From CAZRUA01 sp964603125 (GTDB taxonomy: Bacteria; Bacteroidota; Bacteroidia; B-17B0; Aurantibacillaceae): 64,000 nt of DNA. The stretch is taken from NCBI GenBank assembly GCA_964603125.1, contig CAZRUA010000001.1, positions 186,001 to 250,000 of the forward strand. The letters run 5' to 3'. The notes beneath the pieces were generated by a model. The model saw only the letters and a list, made by a program, of their open reading frames with translations. It did not search any database and had not been told where the DNA came from. Every line of letters begins with the position of its first letter. The first letter of the stretch is position 1. Both the position numbers and the translations under genes were made by a program. Below, in pieces: positions 53,814-63,191 of the stretch.

Positions 53814-56630
53814 TTATTTAATTGGTTGAGTAGCCTCTAAAGTAATGTTTATTTTAACATCATCAGCTAAACCTGCTTGACCAATACCGAAAGCTGCGCG
53901 ACTAATAACTGTTTCGCCATCAAAACCTGCTACTTTAATTTTTACATCTTCTCCTTTATCATTTTTAAAAGCTGATTCGTTAGCTCCTGCGTAGTTAAAT
54001 TTAATTTCGCATGGCTTATCAATACCTTTAATCGTTAAAGTACCTTTTGCAATATATTTGTAAGCAGCTCCTTCTTCTGGGTTAGCAACTATTTCAGTTG
54101 CAACAAAGTTTGCTTTACCAAATTTAGCTGCATCAAAAAAGTCAGCACCTTTTAAATGCTCATCACGCATTCCGTTTTGAGTATTTAATGAATTGATATC
54201 AAAACCAATTGTAACTTTTGTGTTAGAAGATGAATCTAAATTTAACATACCGCTTGAAATGTTAATAGAACCTCTTGTTTCGCTAATAGAGTGTTTAATA
54301 CCAAAAGTTAATGAAGAGTGAGCAGCATCAACTTCAAAAGTTCCAGTTAATTCAGAAATATCTTTTTTGTTAGCATTCATAATGCTATCACATTCTTCTT
54401 TACTAGAACAAGTATATTCTTTACCGTTGATATTGCATTTTAAAACCATTTTCTCAACTTTTTCACCTGAGCAGCAAGCAGCTTTTTCAGTTGAACTTCC
54501 AATACCAACAATGTAAGGTGCAATTACTAAAGAAACGATTGACATTAATTTAATTAAGATGTTCATAGAAGGACCTGAAGTATCTTTGAATGGATCACCT
54601 ACTGTATCACCTGTAACTGAAGCTTTGTGTGGCTCAGATTTTTTGTAGAACATTTCACCATTAATCAATACACCTTTTTCAAATGATTTTTTAGCGTTAT
54701 CCCAAGCACCACCTGCGTTTGATTGGAAAATACCCATTAAAACACCTGATACAGTAACACCAGCCAAAACACCACCTAATACTTCTGGTCCCCAAATAAA
54801 ACCAACAATAACTGGAGTAATTAATGCAATTGCCCCTGGCATCATCATTTCGCGGATAGAAGCTTTTGTAGAGATAGCAACACATTTTTCGTACTCAGGC
54901 TTTGCTTTGTATTCCATAATTCCTGGAATTTCGCGGAATTGACGGCGAACTTCTTGTACCATGTCCATAGCAGCTTTACCAACCGCTTGGATACATAATG
55001 CTGAGAAAATGAATGGAATCATAGCTCCAATAAATAAACCAGCTAAAACATTTGCTTTGTAAATGTTAATAGCATCAATACCTGCAATACCAACGAAAGC
55101 AGCGAATAATGCTAATGATGTTAATGCTGCAGAAGCGATAGCAAAACCTTTACCAGTAGCAGCAGTAGTATTACCTACAGCATCTAAGTTATCTGTACGC
55201 TCACGAACTTCAGGAGGTAATTGGCTCATCTCAGCAATACCACCAGCGTTATCAGCAATTGGTCCAAAAGCATCAATAGCTAATTGCATAGCAGTAGTCG
55301 CCATCATACCAGCAGCAGCAATAGCTACACCGTATAAACCAGCAAAGTAATAAGATGACATGATACCACCAGCTAAAGTTAAAATTGGAATAACAGTTGA
55401 TTTCATACCCACTGATAAACCACCAATAATATTAGTTGCATGACCTGTAGAAGATTGCTGAATAATAGATAATACAGGTTTTTTACCCATGGCTGTGTAA
55501 TATTCAGTAACAATACTCATAATTGCTCCAACAACAGTACCTACTAAAATAGCTAAGAAAACTTGTAAACTTGTAAATTCATAACCACGTAAGCTTAATT
55601 TTTCAGGTAACATATACATTACTACAAAATAAGAAGCTAAAACAGTAAGAGCCATTGAAGCCCAGTTACCCATGTTTAATGCATTTTGTACGTTTGATTT
55701 TTCGCCTTTAATACGAACAAACCAAGTGCCTACAATTGAGAAAACAATACCTAAACCACAAATTACCATTGGTAATAAAATTGGCGACATACCATTAAAG
55801 CCATCAACAGAAATACCTTTTACTTTTTCAACAACGATTTCTTGTCCTAAAACCATTGTAGCTAAAATAGTTGCTACATAAGAACCAAATAAATCGGCAC
55901 CCATACCAGCAACGTCACCTACGTTATCACCTACGTTATCGGCAATAGTAGCTGGGTTACGAACGTCATCTTCAGGAATACCAGCTTCAACTTTACCAAC
56001 TAAGTCAGCTCCAACATCAGCAGCTTTAGTATAAATACCACCACCAACACGCGCAAATAACGCAATTGATTCAGCTCCTAATGAGAAACCAGTTAATACT
56101 TCGATAGCTGTTTTAACAGTGTTTTCGCCTAAATCGTTAAACATTGCTAAGAAAGCAATAAATAAACCACCTAAACCTAATATTGCTAAACCTGCAACAC
56201 CCAAGCCCATTACTGTACCACCAGTGAATGAAACTTTTAAAGCTTGTGCTAAGCTTGTACGAGCAGCTTGAGTTGTTCTAACGTTTGCTTTAGTAGCGAT
56301 TTTCATTCCAATGTATCCAGCTGTAGCCGAAAATACCGCCCCAATAATAAAGGCTATTGAAATAATCCAACTTGAATGGATATCAACTCCATTAACTTGG
56401 TGAATTGTACCAGAATAAGCTAATAATGCTGCTGCAAAAACAACAAATATGCTTAATACTTTCCATTCAGCTTTTAAGAAAGCCATTGCTCCATCAGCGA
56501 TATAACCAGCAAGTTCTTGCATGTTTTTATCACCTGCATCTTGCTTGCTTACCCAAGCCGATTTAATTGCCATTACCAACAAACCTAGCAAACCTAGGGC
56601 TGGTACTAAATAAATTACATAATCGTTCAT
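53814..56630 (-). CDS. hppA: Membrane-bound pyrophosphatase fused to a C-terminal YceI domain
   Basis: A 938-residue fusion. Residues 1-712 are a 16-helix membrane pyrophosphatase that splits PPi and pumps H+ or Na+. PPi-binding motifs are intact: DVGADLVGKVE (205-215), DNVGDNVGD (231-239), DNAGG (460-464) and GDTVGDPFKDTSGP (674-687). Ala490 in GNTTAATGKG marks the K+-dependent type. The pumped ion is not certain; Glu187 in LGAESIALF sits where ion-gate residues lie. A Cys-rich linker (719-747) leads to a YceI lipocalin-like domain (about 762-938). Both termini of such pumps face the periplasm, so the YceI part should be periplasmic, as free YceI proteins are. A strong promoter lies upstream. 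Confidence 0.93.
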   Translation of the reverse strand: MNDYVIYLVPALGLLGLLVMAIKSAWVSKQDAGDKNMQELAGYIADGAMAFLKAEWKVLSIFVVFAAALLAYSGTIHQVNGVDIHSSWIISIAFIIGAVFSATAGYIGMKIATKANVRTTQAARTSLAQALKVSFTGGTVMGLGVAGLAILGLGGLFIAFLAMFNDLGENTVKTAIEVLTGFSLGAESIALFARVGGGIYTKAADVGADLVGKVEAGIPEDDVRNPATIADNVGDNVGDVAGMGADLFGSYVATILATMVLGQEIVVEKVKGISVDGFNGMSPILLPMVICGLGIVFSIVGTWFVRIKGEKSNVQNALNMGNWASMALTVLASYFVVMYMLPEKLSLRGYEFTSLQVFLAILVGTVVGAIMSIVTEYYTAMGKKPVLSIIQQSSTGHATNIIGGLSVGMKSTVIPILTLAGGIMSSYYFAGLYGVAIAAAGMMATTAMQLAIDAFGPIADNAGGIAEMSQLPPEVRERTDNLDAVGNTTAATGKGFAIASAALTSLALFAAFVGIAGIDAINIYKANVLAGLFIGAMIPFIFSALCIQAVGKAAMDMVQEVRRQFREIPGIMEYKAKPEYEKCVAISTKASIREMMMPGAIALITPVIVGFIWGPEVLGGVLAGVTVSGVLMGIFQSNAGGAWDNAKKSFEKGVLINGEMFYKKSEPHKASVTGDTVGDPFKDTSGPSMNILIKLMSIVSLVIAPYIVGIGSSTEKAACCSGEKVEKMVLKCNINGKEYTCSSKEECDSIMNANKKDISELTGTFEVDAAHSSLTFGIKHSISETRGSINISSGMLNLDSSSNTKVTIGFDINSLNTQNGMRDEHLKGADFFDAAKFGKANFVATEIVANPEEGAAYKYIAKGTLTIKGIDKPCEIKFNYAGANESAFKNDKGEDVKIKVAGFDGETVISRAAFGIGQAGLADDVKINITLEATQPIK

Positions 56631-56655
56631 ACTTTTATTTTTTGTTTAAACTATT

Positions 56656-56720
56656 CTATATAAAACATATAGACCCCAAAATGGGGCTGCAAACTTACTG
56701 TTTTTATGTAAGAATACAAA
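56656..56720 (-). promoter_or_regulatory. Consensus promoter and hairpin leader of hppA
   Basis: On the minus strand, TTTG (56717-56720) lies exactly 19 bases before TAAGTTTG (56690-56697), a full Bacteroidota promoter match. The transcript would begin near 56685, at or in a short stem CCCCA-TTT-TGGGG (56674-56686), followed by a second stem CTATAT-GTTTT-ATATAG (56656-56672). The 5' leader thus holds two hairpins within about 50 bases, which could stabilise the mRNA. They do not match a known riboswitch I recognise. Confidence 0.75.
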
Positions 56721-56753
56721 AAAGAGGTAAAAATGTAATTATTTGTATTACAG

Positions 56754-57173
56754 CTATTTAAGTGTAAATTTGATAGGAGCCATTGTTTTAAAGGAAATCT
56801 TGGTTCCGTTTTGGATACCTGGAAACCAATTAGGGCAGTTTTTCATAACTCTTAAAGCCTCAATGTCAAATTTGTCGATACCAGAGCTTTTGGCTATTTT
56901 AACGTCTTTTACAATACCTTCTGTATCAATAACATATTGTACTAAAACAGTAACCTGTTCAAATCCCGGCTTAATTTCTTCATGAGGAAAACGAACATTT
57001 TGAGATATGTAATCATTAAAAGTGGACCATTTAGCATTTATCCATTTGGGATTGATATCTGCGACTTTCGTGACTGACCCATTTGGTTTTCGAACTTTTA
57101 TCACCAAAGTATCTTGGGCGGATAAATCAATAGTTGCTATTACTATTAATATGAATGTGAAGAAACGTTTCAT
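56754..57173 (-). CDS. Periplasmic protein with TonB C-terminal domain
   Basis: A 139-residue exported protein. A signal peptide (IVIATIDLSAQ) is followed almost directly by a TonB_C-type domain (about 50-139: YISQNVRFPHEEIKPGFEQVTVLVQYVIDTEGIVKDVKIAKSSGIDKFDIEALRVMKNCPNW in pattern). Unlike true TonB it has no Pro-rich spacer and no retained membrane anchor, so it cannot by itself couple to ExbB/ExbD. It may bind receptor TonB boxes, act as an adaptor or be a TonB-C domain of a non-transport protein. It lies between hppA and the DUF4249/TonB receptor pair. Confidence 0.88.
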   Translation of the reverse strand: MKRFFTFILIVIATIDLSAQDTLVIKVRKPNGSVTKVADINPKWINAKWSTFNDYISQNVRFPHEEIKPGFEQVTVLVQYVIDTEGIVKDVKIAKSSGIDKFDIEALRVMKNCPNWFPGIQNGTKISFKTMAPIKFTLK

Positions 57174-57325
57174 TTGCTAATTTTTACTAATCAAATCATC
57201 CAATAAATTTTAATGAACTATAATGATGTTTGATTTGATAAAGCTAGCCTAAACCTTTTTATTGTGAAGGTGTCAGTTTGTAAGTGGTCTATTTTGTTTG
57301 ATATCTGTATTAAAAATCAAATTGA

Positions 57326-58201
57326 TTAATAATTGTTCAAATCAAAAATTCTTGTGGTTGGATAGTATGCGTTAAAATAACCATAACCATTATTTACATT
57401 GGTTGGATAATTTATGGGTTCTGAAGTTAGCTGATTAATAAGCGCACCCGATTTTTTGAATGCATTTAAATATTCGAAATAGCCTTTACTTATATGACTA
57501 AGCATAACAGCTATGGAATCATGTGGGCTTGCTTCACTTAATTCTTTGCTTGCAGTATAAATGTTATTTGTAAACGAATTATCGTCTAACAATTCAAACT
57601 CCTTAATAATACCGTTACTGCCTTGAGAAAAAACCTGATTAATATCTACTGGTGAGTTACTGTTTGTTTTTCGAATGTAGTTTACAACATAGTAATTGTT
57701 ATTGTTTGGGTCGTCATGAAATGTAAAATTAACTTTAACAACTGTGTCGCCTGGGTTTTTGATTACCTGAGGAAATATCGTATCAAATTGAACTTGAGGA
57801 ATTAACTGTGTTGTTGCTGTAATTTCTTCTCCAGTTTCTGGGTCTCGTGCATATATATCATAAGTTCCATATGAATATTGCAAAGTATTAACACTTGCAT
57901 AAACGCCCGGACTAATCATAAATAAAGTATCTTTTGTTCCAAAATAGCTAACAGTTACAAAGGCATTTTTTACTAGAATCTGATTTAAAAAATCATTGTT
58001 TAAACTATCGCTATCTTGAATACCTTGTCCTTCCAATGCACTGAAGCTGCGTGTAATACTAACAATCATTACTTGATTAGGAATTACTTGTGATGCTAAA
58101 ACTAATTTTGGATTCGCTGGTTTTACATCAATATCTATGGGTTTTGGAACGCACCCTACAAGTGCAAACATTATAACAAGTATTAAAAGAAAATTTTTCA
58201 T
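57326..58201 (-). CDS. DUF4249 lipoprotein paired with TonB receptor
   Basis: A 291-residue lipoprotein with lipobox LVGC (Cys17) fitting the DUF4249 family, which is almost always encoded next to a TonB-dependent receptor in Bacteroidota and is presumed to be its surface partner. The beta-rich body has ITRSFSALEGQGIQ near residue 50 and the typical NAFVTVSYFGTKDTLFM and GTYDIYARDPETGEE segments. It starts 2 bp after the receptor stop codon, so they form one unit. The imported ligand is not identifiable. Confidence 0.88.
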   Translation of the reverse strand: MKNFLLILVIMFALVGCVPKPIDIDVKPANPKLVLASQVIPNQVMIVSITRSFSALEGQGIQDSDSLNNDFLNQILVKNAFVTVSYFGTKDTLFMISPGVYASVNTLQYSYGTYDIYARDPETGEEITATTQLIPQVQFDTIFPQVIKNPGDTVVKVNFTFHDDPNNNNYYVVNYIRKTNSNSPVDINQVFSQGSNGIIKEFELLDDNSFTNNIYTASKELSEASPHDSIAVMLSHISKGYFEYLNAFKKSGALINQLTSEPINYPTNVNNGYGYFNAYYPTTRIFDLNNY

Positions 58202-58203
58202 AC

Positions 58204-60489
58204 CTAAAATTTAAAATTATATGCAACAAAAGGAATAAAACCAAATAAACCTTTTGCTTGATATTTATAACCTGCATCAGTTGCTACAACTTCTACTCGA
58301 GTAGGTTGAGCCCTGTTAAATAAGTTGTAAGCACCTAAATGCCATTCACCTTCATATTTTAAAAACTTTCTTTTTTCTTTTGTTTTAAAAATCATGTTAA
58401 TATCAAAACGAGAAGTAGAAGGAAATGAATAGGAATTTTTAGGGCCGTAAATTGGCAATACATCTATGCTTGTATACGAAGAATTTGGAACAAGATAATT
58501 ACCTACTACTGGCGTAAAACGCTGACCTGATGAATAAACAAATACGGCCGAAATGGAAAAACGTTTTGTGAATTCATACCCACCCACCAATGATAAATCA
58601 TGTCTGCGATCGAATTTTGCATAGTAAGTATTTCCTTGATTCAAATCTGGGAACTTGCGAAATGCCCATGAAAGAGAGTATCCAATCCAACCAGTAAATC
58701 TTCCTTTTGTTTTTGAAAGAAAGACTTCGCCACCATATGCCCAACCTTTACCTTTAACTAATTCGTCTTCGTAGTTATCGTTTAAGATAAGAACTGCGCC
58801 TTCGCGATATTCAATCATATTGTTAATCCATTTGTAATAGGTTTCAACAGTTAAAACAGTTTTTAATTTTCTGAATAATCTGTTATAACTTAAAGCTATT
58901 TGATCTGAGTTCAGTGGTTTTACTTTTTTAGTAACTGGATACCATAAATCTGTTGGCAATGCAATAGCCGAATTAGAAACAAGGTGCAAATATTGTTTCA
59001 TACGAGAATAACCAAATTTAACTGAATTTTTTTCATTTATGGAGTAAGTTGCAGAAAGGCGTGGTTCAAAACCGGCGTACAAAGTACCTTGTGTTTCAAG
59101 CACTGAAATACGGGCTCCATAATTTATTTTAAAAGAAGTATCTATTTTCCAATCGTTGCCGGCATATACACCAAAATCGTTGGTAAACATTTTTTGCCCT
59201 GGGCGAGAAGCTACATAATCAGCAACTTCGCCAGATGTGCTAACAACGTTGGGTTTAAACAAATGATTGGTATAATATGCACCAAATTTTATTGTGTTTT
59301 TTACATTTCTATAATAGTTGTAGTCAACTTTTGTACCCACGTCAGCAATGCTAGATTTGGTTAGGAACGAATTGCCTGGAATACTTGCCGATACATCATA
59401 CCTGAAGCGAGTGTATATTAGAGATACGTTAGAAAATAATTTTGGATTATAAATATGATTCCAACGAATAGTGTTTGTAAAGTTTCCTAATGTAAAACCA
59501 CCTTGAAAAAAGGATGAATCACTTTCAGACTTTGTTTTGAGCACATCATTACCATAATAGCCACTTAAATAAATTCTATCTTTATCATTTAAAATATAGT
59601 TAAATTTATAATTAGCGTCATAAAAAAAGTAAGGTAAAATATCTTGTTTATAAGCAAGTTTAAAAACCTTATCAATATAAGATCTTCGAGCAGAAACAAG
59701 AAAGGAAAATTTTTCCTTTATAATTGGTCCTTCAACAGTAATATGTGATGATAAAAGCCCTATGCCACCTTTAACATGAATTTTTTGCATATCACCCTCT
59801 TTCATTCGGATATCCATTACGGATGAAAGTCTTCCACCGTATTGGGCTGGAAAACCACCTTTATACATGGTTACATCTTTTAAGGCATCGTTATTAAAAA
59901 CCGAAAAGAAACCAAATAGATGACTCACATTATACACTACTGCTTCATCTAGTAGCAACAAGTTGTCGTCGCCATTACCGCCGCGCACTAGCATTGTGTT
60001 TTGACCATCGCTACCGCGTTTAACACCTGGCATTAATTGCATTACTTTGATAATATCCGTTTCGCCACCAATGGTAGGAATATTTTTTATTTGTTCAATT
60101 GGAATATTGATAGCCCCCATTTGTGTAGAATGAACTTGTTCGTCTTGTTCATTTTTGTTACTCGTAACGGTTACTTCATTTATTACATTATCCGATGAAG
60201 AAAGTTTTATATCTAAAGGAACATCTTTATCTAAGTTTATTTTTTTTACAAACGAATTGTAACCTAGATAAGTACAAGCAATATCGTAGTTTCCTTTTTC
60301 TAAGGTAAGAGAATAAAATCCGTAAACATTTGATGCGATTGCAGTGCTTGTTCCTTTTACATATACAACAGCTCCAATTATTTGTTCACCATTAATCGAA
60401 TCGGTTATGGTGCCGCTTATAGTAAATTGTTGAGCAATAATATTTGTTGCAAGAATTTGAAATATAAGAAAGGCAATAATTTTTTTCAT
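58204..60489 (-). CDS. TonB-dependent receptor with carboxypeptidase-like N-terminal domain
   Basis: A 761-residue outer-membrane receptor, starting at the ATG 60489 (MKKIIAFLIF) rather than an upstream TTG. Signal peptide ends IIAQ. A CarboxypepD_reg-like domain (about 22-105, ISGTITDSINGEQIIGAVVYV) precedes the plug domain (about 115-235, NIPTIGGETDIIKVMQLMPG and MLVRGGNGDDNLLLLDEAVV) and a beta-barrel ending YNLFNRAQPTRVEV ... AYNFKF. This layout is that of Bacteroidota receptors of the SusC-like/TonB family without SusD; its partner here is the DUF4249 lipoprotein. Energised by the ExbB/D-TonB system at 16041-19009. Confidence 0.94.
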   Translation of the reverse strand: MKKIIAFLIFQILATNIIAQQFTISGTITDSINGEQIIGAVVYVKGTSTAIASNVYGFYSLTLEKGNYDIACTYLGYNSFVKKINLDKDVPLDIKLSSSDNVINEVTVTSNKNEQDEQVHSTQMGAINIPIEQIKNIPTIGGETDIIKVMQLMPGVKRGSDGQNTMLVRGGNGDDNLLLLDEAVVYNVSHLFGFFSVFNNDALKDVTMYKGGFPAQYGGRLSSVMDIRMKEGDMQKIHVKGGIGLLSSHITVEGPIIKEKFSFLVSARRSYIDKVFKLAYKQDILPYFFYDANYKFNYILNDKDRIYLSGYYGNDVLKTKSESDSSFFQGGFTLGNFTNTIRWNHIYNPKLFSNVSLIYTRFRYDVSASIPGNSFLTKSSIADVGTKVDYNYYRNVKNTIKFGAYYTNHLFKPNVVSTSGEVADYVASRPGQKMFTNDFGVYAGNDWKIDTSFKINYGARISVLETQGTLYAGFEPRLSATYSINEKNSVKFGYSRMKQYLHLVSNSAIALPTDLWYPVTKKVKPLNSDQIALSYNRLFRKLKTVLTVETYYKWINNMIEYREGAVLILNDNYEDELVKGKGWAYGGEVFLSKTKGRFTGWIGYSLSWAFRKFPDLNQGNTYYAKFDRRHDLSLVGGYEFTKRFSISAVFVYSSGQRFTPVVGNYLVPNSSYTSIDVLPIYGPKNSYSFPSTSRFDINMIFKTKEKRKFLKYEGEWHLGAYNLFNRAQPTRVEVVATDAGYKYQAKGLFGFIPFVAYNFKF

Positions 60490-60536
60490 GAATAAGTGCA
60501 AATTGCAACAAGATAAAATTACAAATAAATTGAAAT

Positions 60537-60576
60537 AAAAAAAGGGTCTAACGAATTAACATTAGACCCTTTTTTT
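60537..60576 (-). terminator. Terminator of the OmpA/TSP3 gene
   Basis: A perfect 15-bp inverted repeat AAAAAAAGGGTCTAA (60537-60551) / TTAGACCCTTTTTTT (60562-60576) with a 10-base loop and a T-tract on the minus strand. It lies 13 bp after the OmpA gene stop and 48 bp before the receptor start, separating the two transcripts. Confidence 0.9.
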
Positions 60577-60589
60577 TAGAATGAAATTT

Positions 60590-63085
60590 TTATTTAAAAA
60601 TAACTTTCATTTCAACACGACGGTTACGTTGTCTTCCTTCTTCTGTATCATTACTTGCAATTGGTTTTGTTTGACCAAACCATTCAGTTTTAACCTTAGT
60701 CATGTTTACACCATGCTTGATTAAGTATTTTTGAACTGCAATTGTACGTTTTTTAGATAACAGTAAGTTTTTAGCTGCATCACCTTGATTATCTGTGTGA
60801 CCAGATAATAATAACGTCCAATCTTTAGAGTGTTCTTTCAATAATTTAGCTAAAGCATCTAATGAAGCAAAAGACTCAGGCTTGATAATATCCTTACCTG
60901 TAGCAAATTCTAAGTGAGAGAATGCTTGTTCTAAAACTTCTTTCTCTTCTTTCTTAATTTCAGGACAACCTTTGTTGCTTACCGGACCAGGAGTATTAAC
61001 ACACTCATCTTCTCTATCAGCTACACCATCTTTATCAGTATCTGGCCAAGGACAACCTTTGTTCTCGATTGGACCAGCAACATCAGGGCAAGCGTCTTCT
61101 TCATTTTTAATACCATCCTTATCGTTATCTTTCCAAGGGCAACCTAACATTTCAATAGTACCAGGTTCATCAGGACATTTATCGTTTTTATCCATTACCT
61201 TGTCACCATCTCTATCTGGACATCCATTAAATTCTTTTAAGCCTGCTTCATCTGGGCAATCATCCATTTTATCAATTAAACCATCTCCATCTTTATCAGG
61301 ACAACCCATATATTGAGCTAAACCAGCAACATCTGGACACTCATCATCTTTATCAGGAATACCATCTTTATCCGTATCAGGACATCCTTTAAATTCAGCT
61401 AAGCCTGGTATATCAATACACTCATCTTGGCTATCAATGATTCCGTCGTCATCCTTATCAGGACAACCTTCAAATTTAGCTAAGCCAGGTTGATCAGGAC
61501 ATTTATCTTTGCTATCTTCAACATGGTCGCCATCTCTATCTGGACATCCCATAAACTCCCATGTACCAGGAACATCTTTACATTTATCTTTTTTGTTACT
61601 AATACCGTCTTTATCCTTATCATGTGGATGAGGAACAGGAATAGGAATTTTTAACAAAACATGCAAATCAGCACCATATCGGGTTTTCCCGAAAATTGCT
61701 CCTAAGTTGGTTGTACCAAAAATAAGTGGCCCAAGGCGAACTGTTGCACCATAACGGAAACCACTAAGTGCATTGTAAGACACTGGAGCAAAAACACCAA
61801 ACCAACGATGATCCCAACGCGGAGTAACGCTTATATTGCTAATATCATGCACTTTCGTGTCGTTATTTTTAAATTGCACTGCATAGAATGGTGTTACGTT
61901 AACATAAAAATCTTTCCAAATATTGTAATCAAATTGCAATGAAAACGATAATGGTAAATTCATTTTGTAAGTAGTTTTCGGATCTTTAGGTGCGAATGTG
62001 TTTTTCATTAAACTGTCAAATTCTAAAACCGATTTAATGGTATCGAACACATGTAAGTTCCAAAAACCAATATCAGCATTAAAGTTGTTGCTTAATTGTG
62101 CTTTTTTGTACTTAATTGAACCCAAATCGCTCATAGTAAAACCAATGCGATATTTGTATTTGTTCAAATCTCTACGCCACAAATCTTTTTCGCCATCCAT
62201 ATCGTATTTGAATTTTTTGTAATCTGGACGATATTCGTAAACTGCTCCAAAATCTATAGCTAGGCCTGGATACGAGGCAAAATGTTTCCAGAAATCGAAC
62301 TTAATTTTATTATCGCCGGTAAATTCAAAGTTGTCGCTATGTCCATAGCCAATCTCAGATTGAAATAAAGATAGAGTTGTATCATTTTTAAACTCATACT
62401 TTAAATCTTTCGCAAATGCGTAGGCTGATAATAAACCTTGTAGTAATTTTAACTTACCTGCTACTTTAAAATAGTGTTCATCCTCTTCCTTTAGTACGTG
62501 ACCATAAGTAAAACCATATTCGGACCAGGCCATTTGCTGAACACTCAAGTTTTTATTTGAAAAACCTTTAACCCACAAACTTGGATATACAAACTCATTC
62601 ATAGCTAAAGTTGCCATTTCGGGCTCAACACCATCTAGGTTAATAAAATTCCTTACATCCCAAGTAAAGGCAAATGCTTGTTTGTGATTACCGTAAACCA
62701 TGAACGAAAATAAATTCAATCGTGTGTTCGAAATCATTGATTTTGCTTTACCTGCAAACGAATCTGATTTTAAAACAGTATAGTTTTTAATAAAATTACT
62801 GTCGTTAAAAGCAGGATAAATGGTGTTTTTACTGAAAATTGAACCATTATGTGCTAAAGCCGATTTTTTTAAGCCTATGTAGTTATTGTAGTTAGATGTG
62901 TGTAAACCAAATAAGGTCATATCAAACTCCATGCGGTCATCTACAATGGATGCGGGATTAACCGTAATACCTGTTACACCAGCATAATTACTTTGTCCAA
63001 AACCTAGATAATCTTGGGCTTTCATTTGAACTGAAGCAATAACTATTGATAAAAATAGAATTGCTTTTTTACAATTTAATTTCAT
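60590..63085 (-). CDS. OmpA family outer-membrane protein with thrombospondin-3 repeats
   Basis: An 831-residue protein. Signal peptide ends MKAQ (about 24). Residues about 30-480 form a DUF5723-like beta-barrel domain (YLGFGQSNYAGVTGITVNPASIVDDRMEFDM). Eight calcium-binding thrombospondin type 3 repeats of about 27 residues (about 490-715, DxDxDG..D..D.C.D..G......GCP) follow, then an OmpA peptidoglycan-binding domain (about 722-831, LEFATGKDIIKPES ... LSGHTDNQGDAAKNLLLSKKR). It anchors the outer membrane to the cell wall through a Ca2+-stiffened rod. Similar proteins are widespread in Bacteroidota. It has its own terminator downstream at 60537-60576. Confidence 0.94.
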   Translation of the reverse strand: MKLNCKKAILFLSIVIASVQMKAQDYLGFGQSNYAGVTGITVNPASIVDDRMEFDMTLFGLHTSNYNNYIGLKKSALAHNGSIFSKNTIYPAFNDSNFIKNYTVLKSDSFAGKAKSMISNTRLNLFSFMVYGNHKQAFAFTWDVRNFINLDGVEPEMATLAMNEFVYPSLWVKGFSNKNLSVQQMAWSEYGFTYGHVLKEEDEHYFKVAGKLKLLQGLLSAYAFAKDLKYEFKNDTTLSLFQSEIGYGHSDNFEFTGDNKIKFDFWKHFASYPGLAIDFGAVYEYRPDYKKFKYDMDGEKDLWRRDLNKYKYRIGFTMSDLGSIKYKKAQLSNNFNADIGFWNLHVFDTIKSVLEFDSLMKNTFAPKDPKTTYKMNLPLSFSLQFDYNIWKDFYVNVTPFYAVQFKNNDTKVHDISNISVTPRWDHRWFGVFAPVSYNALSGFRYGATVRLGPLIFGTTNLGAIFGKTRYGADLHVLLKIPIPVPHPHDKDKDGISNKKDKCKDVPGTWEFMGCPDRDGDHVEDSKDKCPDQPGLAKFEGCPDKDDDGIIDSQDECIDIPGLAEFKGCPDTDKDGIPDKDDECPDVAGLAQYMGCPDKDGDGLIDKMDDCPDEAGLKEFNGCPDRDGDKVMDKNDKCPDEPGTIEMLGCPWKDNDKDGIKNEEDACPDVAGPIENKGCPWPDTDKDGVADREDECVNTPGPVSNKGCPEIKKEEKEVLEQAFSHLEFATGKDIIKPESFASLDALAKLLKEHSKDWTLLLSGHTDNQGDAAKNLLLSKKRTIAVQKYLIKHGVNMTKVKTEWFGQTKPIASNDTEEGRQRNRRVEMKVIFK
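60960..61625 (-). repeat. Eight tandem thrombospondin-3 coding repeats
   Basis: Eight units of about 81 bp encode DKDGD..D..D.C.D.PG....GCP calcium-binding segments. They differ more at DNA level than the PKD-like repeats at 29940-31970, so they are old. Each unit has two Cys, likely linking neighbouring repeats. Confidence 0.9.
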
Positions 63086-63191
63086 TAGTTTTGATTTAGG
63101 GGTCTAAAGTATGAATTTTTGTGAAATTTACACACCTAAATTTATATCCGTAAACTTTAAAAGAATTCTTTAGTATTTCGAACGGATTGTG

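Noticed and set aside
60960..61625. TSP3 repeats as a DNA repeat element
   Set aside because: They are coding calcium-binding repeats of the OmpA protein with diverged DNA sequence.
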